Source: Candidatus Eiseniibacteriota bacterium
GTDB lineage: Bacteria > Joyebacterota > Joyebacteria > Joyebacterales > Joyebacteraceae
Direction of reading: 5' to 3'
DNA: 14,273 nt
Assembly (NCBI GenBank): GCA_030630395.1
Contig: DAOVNE010000012.1
Span: forward strand, 1-14,273
The position numbers and the translations under genes are program-made. The notes under the pieces were generated by a model. The model was not told where the DNA came from. It saw only the letters and a program-made list of their open reading frames with translations, and did not search any database. Of this stretch, positions 6,899 to 11,927 are shown piece after piece; position 1 is the stretch's first letter; each line of letters begins with the position of its first letter.

Positions 6899-7582
6899 CT
6901 AGTCTGCCGGCTCGATGTCTCTGGCCTCGTAGAGTTCGGCAAGCCCGCGCCGCTTCATGGATTTCAGACCCGCAATCTCCTTGTCGTACTTACCTCTTTT
7001 CATCTCCTTCACGCGTTTCTCCAGATCCTTCGCGCGAGGTGCGATCTTGCTCGAGTAGAGGCGACGGCAGAGAAGAGCAACATTGTACTGCACTATCTCA
7101 GCCGGGCACCGCGCCGCGCAGAGACCGCAGAGCAGGCAGTCGAACGAAAGATCCGCCGCCTTGGCGATGTCTCCCCTGAGGGCCGCCTGGATGTACTCCA
7201 TGACCTCGATGTCCTGCGGACACGCCTTCGTGCAGGTGTTACAGGACAGACAGCGGAACACCTCTGGGTACAGCTTGAGCACCGTCTCGGAGTTGGGCTT
7301 GAGCTTATCCAGGTTGTATGTCGCCTTGTTGCCCGGGAAGAATGGGATCTCGGTGAGGTACATCTCGTCCTGCACCATCTCCTGGCAGGCGAGTCCCACC
7401 TTGAGGCGGTAGTCGTCCTTCGTGCGATAGACAGTGCCGCAGGCGCCGCAGAACGCCCCTCTGCATCCGCACCCTCTGATGAAGCGGTAGCCGGCGTACT
7501 CCATCGCCTTCATGATGGTGAGATCGTGAGGGACCTCGTACGCCTTCCCCATCACGTAGATGGTTACCATCTCAGATGCCAT
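6899..7582 (-). CDS. Fumarate reductase-like iron-sulfur subunit without CCG domain
   Basis: 227 residues from the chosen ATG. The N-terminal ferredoxin-like domain has a [2Fe-2S] pattern Cys40-x4-Cys45-x2-Cys48-x17-Cys66 (GCGCRGAFCGACG). The C-terminal part has two classical [4Fe-4S] motifs, RCLSCNTCTKACP (111-121) and DCLLCGLCAARCP (149-159), more like HdrC or TfrB than like SdhB with its [3Fe-4S] site. Methanogen TfrB continues with a CCG (HdrB-like) half that is absent here, so the HdrB of the same operon may supply it. It should pass electrons between the flavoprotein encoded 11 nt downstream and Hdr/MvhD subunits. The start at 7582 has GGGAG 10 nt upstream; a reading frame start at 7630 adds 16 residues of non-family sequence. 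A 71-nt gap separates it from mvhD. Confidence 0.87.
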   Translation of the reverse strand: MASEMVTIYVMGKAYEVPHDLTIMKAMEYAGYRFIRGCGCRGAFCGACGTVYRTKDDYRLKVGLACQEMVQDEMYLTEIPFFPGNKATYNLDKLKPNSETVLKLYPEVFRCLSCNTCTKACPQDIEVMEYIQAALRGDIAKAADLSFDCLLCGLCAARCPAEIVQYNVALLCRRLYSSKIAPRAKDLEKRVKEMKRGKYDKEIAGLKSMKRRGLAELYEARDIEPAD

Positions 7583-7653
7583 CTTGGATCGTCTCCCTGT
7601 TGTTCTGACGGGAGTCGCGCCAACACACAAGCGCTTCCCTCGCGCCGCCTACG

Positions 7654-8145
7654 TTATCGCTTCGCCTTGGCCTTCTTCTTCGCGGTCGACACTTTCACGC
7701 CTTTGGCCTCGTCCGGAGCCTCGGCGCCACTCAACCTGTCTGTGAGATCAAGTTCCATCGGACCGAGATCTCTCACGGTCTCAACGAACTCGCTCATCAC
7801 GTTGACAACCTTGTCACCCTCTGCGGCCGATATCCAATCGAGCCTGAGCCGGTCACTCTCGATGCCGAGTGACTCAAGCACGGGCTTCAAGAGCGCAACG
7901 CGGCGCATCGTGTTGTAGTTGCCATCCTGGTAGTGACAGTCTCCGGGGTGACATCCACCGATCAGCACGCCGTCGGCGCCCTCGCGGAACGCCCAAAGAA
8001 TGTGCTGCGGGTCGACCCGGCCGCTGCAGTTCACGCGCAGCACCACACCGTTCGGCGGGTACTGCTTTCGTGAGGTCCCTGCGAGGTCGGCGCCCGCATA
8101 CGTGCACCACTTGCAGAAAAAGCAGACGATTCTGGGTTCGAACAT
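7654..8145 (-). CDS. mvhD: MvhD/FlpD-type [2Fe-2S] electron-transfer subunit
   Basis: 163 residues of the FlpD/MvhD family, which docks an electron donor (hydrogenase, formate dehydrogenase or FloxAB-type NADH module) to HdrA. All diagnostic cysteines are present: Cys8, Cys11 and Cys14 in VCFFCKWCTYAGAD, Cys40 in RVNCSGRVDP, and Cys65 and Cys70 in GGCHPGDCHY. The core ends near residue 140. A lysine/alanine-rich tail ending KKKAKAKR follows and is not part of the core. The start is 1 nt after the hdrA stop, with GGAGG overlapping the end of hdrA, so the two are very probably translationally coupled. In the absence of hydrogenase genes, the Frd-like pair encoded next is the obvious partner by context. 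Confidence 0.93.
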   Translation of the reverse strand: MFEPRIVCFFCKWCTYAGADLAGTSRKQYPPNGVVLRVNCSGRVDPQHILWAFREGADGVLIGGCHPGDCHYQDGNYNTMRRVALLKPVLESLGIESDRLRLDWISAAEGDKVVNVMSEFVETVRDLGPMELDLTDRLSGAEAPDEAKGVKVSTAKKKAKAKR

Positions 8146-8146
8146 A

Positions 8147-10105
8147 TCAGTCCTCCAGGGCCGCCGAGACCATCATATAGAGTTGGTCGTCCGTAAGGTT
8201 CCTCTGCTGCGCTGTCGCAGACGGACAGGCGGCGATACGAGCACCGCAGCCTTCGCAGATCGCTTCCTGCACACGTGCAACTTCCTTTTCATCATCGAAC
8301 TCGATCGCGTCGTACGGACAGACCGAGATGCAGATCCTGCAGCCCGCGCATTCGTCCTCGTCTATCCAGGCAACGATCGGCTCCCTGTGGTACTCCTTCT
8401 CCGCAAACAGTGCGCAGACCTTGCTCGCCGCGGCCGATGCCTGAGCCACGACCTCCGGAATGTCCTTCGGTCCCTGCGCCGCACCGGCGAGATAGAAGCC
8501 GGGGGCCAGACTCTCGACCGGCCTGAGCTTCGGGTGGGCCTCGGAGTAGAATCCCCACTGGTTCATCTGGATCTTGAGCATCTTCGCAAGCTCGGTCGCG
8601 GTTGCGCTCGGAACCATCGCCAGACCGAGCACGACCATGTCGGCCGCGATCTCGACCTTCTGCCCGGTGAGTGTGTCGACGCCCCACACCATCACCTTTC
8701 CGTCTTCCTCGAAGAGCTTGGAGACCTTGCCCCTGATGTAGAGGACATCGTCCTCCTCCGCGGCCCGCTGGTAGAACTCCTCGTAGTCCTTGCCGGGCGT
8801 TCGCACGTCCATGTAGAAGACGTACGCCTGGCCGTCATGCTCGTTGTGCTTGTAGAGCATCGCGTGCTTCGTGAGGTACATGCAGCAGACCTTCGAGCAG
8901 TAGGGCATGTGGCCCTCCGGATCGCGCGATCCGACGCAGGTCAGGAAGACGACCTCCTTCGGGATCTCGCCATCCGACGGTCTCCGCACAACTCCCCCGG
9001 TCGGTCCGGACGCGGAAAGGAGACGCTCGAACTGGAGACTGGTCACGACGTCCTTGATGTCGCCGCCTCCGTACTCACCGATGTTCACGATCGGGTAGAG
9101 ATCGAACCCCGTCGCGACGATGATGGCCCCCACCTCCTCGTCCAGGAACTCGTCCTTCTGTTCGTAGTCTATCGCGTCGACCGGACAGACCTTCTGGCAG
9201 ACACCGCACTTCCCGCTCTCGAAGTAGATGCAGTGGTCGCGGTCGAGAACCGGCTGGTTCGGAACGGCCTGTGCGAACGGCGTGTAGATGGCCTTCCTCT
9301 CGGAAAGCCCCTCGTCGAACTCGGAGGCAGTCTTCGCCGGGCATTTCTCGATACAGAGGCCGCAGCCGTTGCAGACGTCGCGGTTCACATACGCGGCCTT
9401 CTTCTTGATCCTGACCTTGAAGTTGCCAACGTAGCCCGAGACGTCGTCTATCTCACAGTAGGTAAGAAGCTTGATGCGCGGGTGCTGGGACACCTCCACC
9501 ATCTTCGGCGTGAGGATGCACTGCGAGCAGTCAAGCGTCGGGAAGGTCTCCGACAGCTGCGCCATGTGCCCACCGACCGACGGCTCCTTCTCGACCAGAA
9601 CAACGTCGTGTCCGGCGTTGGCGATATCGAGAGCGGCCTGGATACCGGCAATGCCGGCGCCCACGACCATGGCCCGATGCGTCATCGGGACGGAGATCGG
9701 CTCGAGCGCCTCGTTCTGCTTCACCTTCTCGATCATCGTCTTGATGATCTTGATGGCCTTCTCGGTGGCCATCTCCTTGTCGCCTCTGTGCACCCAACTG
9801 CAGTGCTCGCGGATGTTCGCCATCTCCACTCGGTACTGATTCAGATCGGCCGCCGCTCCCGCCCTGCGGAAGGTGGCCTCGTGCAGCGTGGGCGAACATG
9901 CGGAGACCACGACCCCGGTGAGACCGTGCTCCTTGATGGCATCCTTCACCAGGTTTTGACCCGGATCCGAACACATATACAGGTAGTCCGTCGAGTACGC
10001 GACGCCGGGGTACTTGGCCAGTTCCTCAGCGACGCGCTTGACGTCCACCACCCCAGCGATGTTCGTCCCACAGTGGCAGACGAAGACGCCAATGCGATGC
10101 TCCAT
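8147..10105 (-). CDS. hdrA: Heterodisulfide reductase subunit A (flavin, Fe-S)
   Basis: Core electron-bifurcating type subunit, 652 residues. Order: N-terminal domain with FVCHCG, MCSDPGQ, SACSP and REHCSW cysteines; FAD-binding MVVGAGIAGIQAA; the family signature LDCSQCILTPKM; an inserted ferredoxin with CNGCGLCIEKCP and C-x7-CGVCQKVCP; the second half of the thioredoxin-reductase-like domain (TCVGSRD, YCSKVCCMYLTKHA, AGAAQGPKDIP); and a C-terminal ferredoxin. In that last domain the first motif CAGCRICISVCP is intact, but the second reads C617-x2-C620-x2-Arg623-x3-C627: the third cysteine is an Arg (codon CGT). I prefer the ATG at 10105, with GGAGG 4 nt upstream, over a GTG one codon earlier. 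Only about 10 nt separate it from hdrB. A paralogue lies at 11928. Confidence 0.95.
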   Translation of the reverse strand: MEHRIGVFVCHCGTNIAGVVDVKRVAEELAKYPGVAYSTDYLYMCSDPGQNLVKDAIKEHGLTGVVVSACSPTLHEATFRRAGAAADLNQYRVEMANIREHCSWVHRGDKEMATEKAIKIIKTMIEKVKQNEALEPISVPMTHRAMVVGAGIAGIQAALDIANAGHDVVLVEKEPSVGGHMAQLSETFPTLDCSQCILTPKMVEVSQHPRIKLLTYCEIDDVSGYVGNFKVRIKKKAAYVNRDVCNGCGLCIEKCPAKTASEFDEGLSERKAIYTPFAQAVPNQPVLDRDHCIYFESGKCGVCQKVCPVDAIDYEQKDEFLDEEVGAIIVATGFDLYPIVNIGEYGGGDIKDVVTSLQFERLLSASGPTGGVVRRPSDGEIPKEVVFLTCVGSRDPEGHMPYCSKVCCMYLTKHAMLYKHNEHDGQAYVFYMDVRTPGKDYEEFYQRAAEEDDVLYIRGKVSKLFEEDGKVMVWGVDTLTGQKVEIAADMVVLGLAMVPSATATELAKMLKIQMNQWGFYSEAHPKLRPVESLAPGFYLAGAAQGPKDIPEVVAQASAAASKVCALFAEKEYHREPIVAWIDEDECAGCRICISVCPYDAIEFDDEKEVARVQEAICEGCGARIAACPSATAQQRNLTDDQLYMMVSAALED

Positions 10106-10115
10106 CACTCCTCCC

Positions 10116-11027
10116 CTAGACCAGTTTTTTCCCGGCTAGAACCGGACGTGGATCAACGTAGTTATCAGAAAAATCCAGGTGTTCCTCGTCGATACCGAGC
10201 GCAATTCCAAGGAGCTGCGTGAAGTAGATGACCGGGATCTTCGTGAACCCTTTCACCCGCTTCGCCATCTCCTTCTGCTTCCTGTCGAGATTATATAGAC
10301 ACAGAGGGCAGGTCGTGATGATCAGGTCGGCGTCCCGCTTGATGGCCGAGCTGAGAACGGTCTGCGAACATGCGATGGCCGTCTCCTCATCCCGCACTAT
10401 CTGAAATCCACCGCAGCACTCGGCCTTCATCGGGAAATCGACGACGTCACAGCCAAGTGTCTCGAGAAAGTCCTCGAAGATCGTCGGCCGCTCGGGGTCG
10501 TCAAACTCCATCTCCTTCTTCGGGCGAAGCAGCATGCATCCGTAGTAGGGAGCTACCCTGAGACCCTTGAGGCTGGTCTTCAAGCTCTTCGCCACCTTGT
10601 CGAACCCGACCACATCCCTCAACATCTCTATGTAGTGGAGCACCTCAACCTGACCGACGTAGTCCTGCTCGAGGTAGCTCTCCATCTCAGCCCGTTCGTC
10701 GGTGTCTGCTTTCAAGAAGAGGTTCGCCTTCTCTCTCTTCTCTTCGTCCTCTCGTATGACCTTGTTCGAGCGCTTGAGGACGTTGTAGCAGAACGAACAG
10801 AGCGTCACGACCTTGTCGCCCATCCTGGAAGCGTATGCCAGGTTTCTGACGCCGGCCAGAATGTCCATCACCGAGTCCGTCGTCAGAGGAAAGACCGCGC
10901 CGCAACACGTCCAGACTGGAAGCTCCTCGAGTTCCACACCGAGAGCGTTGGCACATTCCCTCGATGCCATGTCGAAGTCGAGAGCACGTTCGTGCAGAGT
11001 GCATCCGGGGTAGTAAGGTATCTTCAT
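10116..11027 (-). CDS. hdrB: Heterodisulfide reductase subunit B (two CCG domains)
   Basis: 303 residues, normal HdrB length. Two full cysteine-rich CCG domains are visible: Cys9-x31-Cys41-Cys42-x34-Cys77-x2-Cys80, and Cys164-x39-Cys204-Cys205-x34-Cys240-x2-Cys243. In known HdrB these bind two non-cubane [4Fe-4S] clusters that split a disulfide (CoM-S-S-CoB in methanogens). Methanogen cofactors are not expected in a bacterium, so the thiol substrate is unknown. The protein is soluble, with no membrane segments. The start has GGAGG 5 nt upstream and lies 17 nt after hdrC. It probably binds HdrC, and HdrA through it. Confidence 0.95.
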   Translation of the reverse strand: MKIPYYPGCTLHERALDFDMASRECANALGVELEELPVWTCCGAVFPLTTDSVMDILAGVRNLAYASRMGDKVVTLCSFCYNVLKRSNKVIREDEEKREKANLFLKADTDERAEMESYLEQDYVGQVEVLHYIEMLRDVVGFDKVAKSLKTSLKGLRVAPYYGCMLLRPKKEMEFDDPERPTIFEDFLETLGCDVVDFPMKAECCGGFQIVRDEETAIACSQTVLSSAIKRDADLIITTCPLCLYNLDRKQKEMAKRVKGFTKIPVIYFTQLLGIALGIDEEHLDFSDNYVDPRPVLAGKKLV

Positions 11028-11044
11028 CCCTACCTCCGACCTCT

Positions 11045-11461
11045 CTATCCGTTGAGCAGCTTTCTGAGAGCGCTTACGACACCCATCTGCGGAGCCTTCG
11101 ACACCATCACGCGCGACAGATTGCCCGCGTCCACCGCGGGTGTCGCCAGTCGCATCCTGAGAACCATGGCTCTGAGAGCATCACAGATGCTTGAGAACTC
11201 CACGCCCTTGGGACAGCGCGCCGAGCACTGCATGCACGAGGCGCATATCCAGATGGTCTTCGAACGCAGGACCTTCTTGATCTGACCGAACTGCAGGAGC
11301 CGGATTACCTCGTTCGGGATGAGGTCCATCTCGTCCACGACGGGACAGCCGGCGGAACATCTCCCACACTGATAGCAGGAGGAGAGCGCCTGTCCGGACA
11401 GATCCTCGACCCGCTCAATGCTTGCGTTTCTGATGGAGTCCGTGCTTAGCCTAAGCCTCAT
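11045..11461 (-). CDS. hdrC: Heterodisulfide reductase subunit C
   Basis: 138-residue ferredoxin-like subunit with two [4Fe-4S] motifs: Cys29-x2-Cys32-x2-Cys35-x3-Cys39 (SCYQCGRCSAGCP) and Cys73-x2-Cys76-x2-Cys79-x3-Cys83 (ICASCMQCSARCP). These relay electrons between HdrA and HdrB in known complexes. No membrane helices, so this is the cytoplasmic HdrC type, not HdrE-linked. The start at 11461 is set by GGAGG (11467-11471) 5 nt upstream. The open frame runs on to 11680, but that part crosses a promoter and a perfect palindrome and has no family similarity. First gene of the seven-gene operon, about 135 nt downstream of the predicted transcription start. Confidence 0.93.
   Translation of the reverse strand: MRLRLSTDSIRNASIERVEDLSGQALSSCYQCGRCSAGCPVVDEMDLIPNEVIRLLQFGQIKKVLRSKTIWICASCMQCSARCPKGVEFSSICDALRAMVLRMRLATPAVDAGNLSRVMVSKAPQMGVVSALRKLLNG
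11179..11195. repeat. 17-bp direct repeat, copy 1 (inside hdrC)
   Basis: CATCACAGATGCTTGAG occurs here within hdrC and again, identically and in the same orientation, at 11609-11625 in the hdrC promoter. In this copy the flanking bases extend it to a palindrome, AGCATC-ACA-GATGCT (11177-11191). Confidence 0.5.
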
Positions 11462-11563
11462 CCATTCCTCCGGTGTCGGCGATGGTGCCTGACATGAACC
11501 GGTAGCCACAACTACCAGCCAGACAGGCGCCCGAGCAAACGCGGATAGCCCCTTCACAATCCA

Positions 11564-11588
11564 CACCGTGGAGCACTGCTCCACGGTG
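11564..11588. promoter_or_regulatory. Perfect 25-bp palindrome, likely operator for hdrC
   Basis: Arms CACCGTGGAGCA and TGCTCCACGGTG are exact reverse complements of 12 bp each around one central C. It begins about 15 nt downstream of the -10 box of the hdrC promoter, where a bound dimeric repressor would block transcription. No U-run follows in either direction, so a terminator is unlikely. As RNA it could also form an 11-bp stem with a 3-nt loop. Confidence 0.65.
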
Positions 11589-11603
11589 AAATCAGTGTTT
11601 GAG

Positions 11604-11631
11604 GTTATCATCACAGATGCTTGAGTGTCAA
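11604..11631 (-). promoter_or_regulatory. Sigma70-type promoter of the hdrCBA operon
   Basis: On the minus strand, a consensus TTGACA (11626-11631) and GATAAC (11604-11609, four of six) are 16 bp apart. Transcription would start near 11597, giving a leader of about 135 nt that contains the palindrome. Confidence 0.6.
11609..11625. repeat. 17-bp direct repeat, copy 2 (hdrC promoter spacer)
   Basis: Identical to 11179-11195. Here it fills the whole spacer between the -35 and -10 boxes of the hdrC promoter and overlaps one base of the -10 box. Confidence 0.5.
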
Positions 11632-11767
11632 TGTGTTTTGGGTCTGCATGAAGGGAGTGTAAGGGGATACCACGGCCCACTCAGCAGGGCGAAGAGCCGG
11701 CCTGCATCGCGGTCTCGACGCCGACCGCCACGGATTCGGCATCATGCCAACCGTTGGATTCAAATTA

Positions 11768-11796
11768 TTGACTACCTGGTCCGTTCGGCGTAGTAT
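11768..11796 (+). promoter_or_regulatory. Sigma70-type promoter of the second hdrA
   Basis: TTGACT (11768-11773, five of six) and TAGTAT (11791-11796, four of six) are separated by 17 bp. The DNA just upstream is AT-rich (TTCAAATTA). Transcription would start near 11803, giving a leader of about 125 nt. Confidence 0.6.
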
Positions 11797-11860
11797 CGTT
11801 AGACGTTTGTCCTGAATGGGTCTCCATGCGACCTGCACGAGAGAGATACCGGCGCCAGTC

Positions 11861-11875
11861 GATTGGCCTCCAATC
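11861..11875. repeat. Small palindrome GATTGG-CCT-CCAATC
   Basis: Two exact 6-bp arms around 3 nt, in the leader of the second hdrA, 52 bp before its ATG. Possible regulator half-sites or a short leader hairpin. Confidence 0.3.
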
Positions 11876-11927
11876 CGCGACCGTGGCAGCGTCAATGCCG
11901 CGTCGACGTTGGCAAGAGGGAGACAGT

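Larger units (their letters stand above)
11462..11927. other. Divergent intergenic region between hdrC and the second hdrA
   Basis: 466 bp with no convincing gene. Short open frames here have no recognisable content. It holds a minus-strand promoter, a plus-strand promoter, a 25-bp perfect palindrome, one copy of a 17-bp repeat and a small GATTGG hairpin, listed separately. The stretch at about 11640-11760 shows nothing I can name. Confidence 0.7.

Noticed and set aside
5364..6902. 512-codon plus-strand open frame opposite the Frd-like flavoprotein
   Set aside because: Complement of a highly conserved flavoprotein; composition is typical of an antisense frame.
8000..10222. 740-codon plus-strand open frame opposite mvhD and hdrA
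   Set aside because: Very long but mirrors two clear Hdr genes; it has no domain and lacks a plausible ribosome site.
7654..11461. Methanogen CoM-CoB heterodisulfide reductase and an archaeal origin
   Set aside because: The sigma factor, anti-sigma protein, lipobox and bacterial promoters nearby indicate a bacterium, so the methanogen substrate should not be assumed.
11564..11588. Palindrome read as an intrinsic terminator
   Set aside because: No U-run on either strand, and it lies at the start, not the end, of the operon.
11462..11680. Upstream extension of hdrC to a start at 11680
   Set aside because: It crosses the predicted promoter and palindrome, has no HdrC similarity, and a good Shine-Dalgarno marks the start at 11461.
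11611..11895. Small minus-strand open frame in the divergent region
   Set aside because: No ribosome site or motif, Arg/Pro-rich, and it overlaps both predicted promoters.
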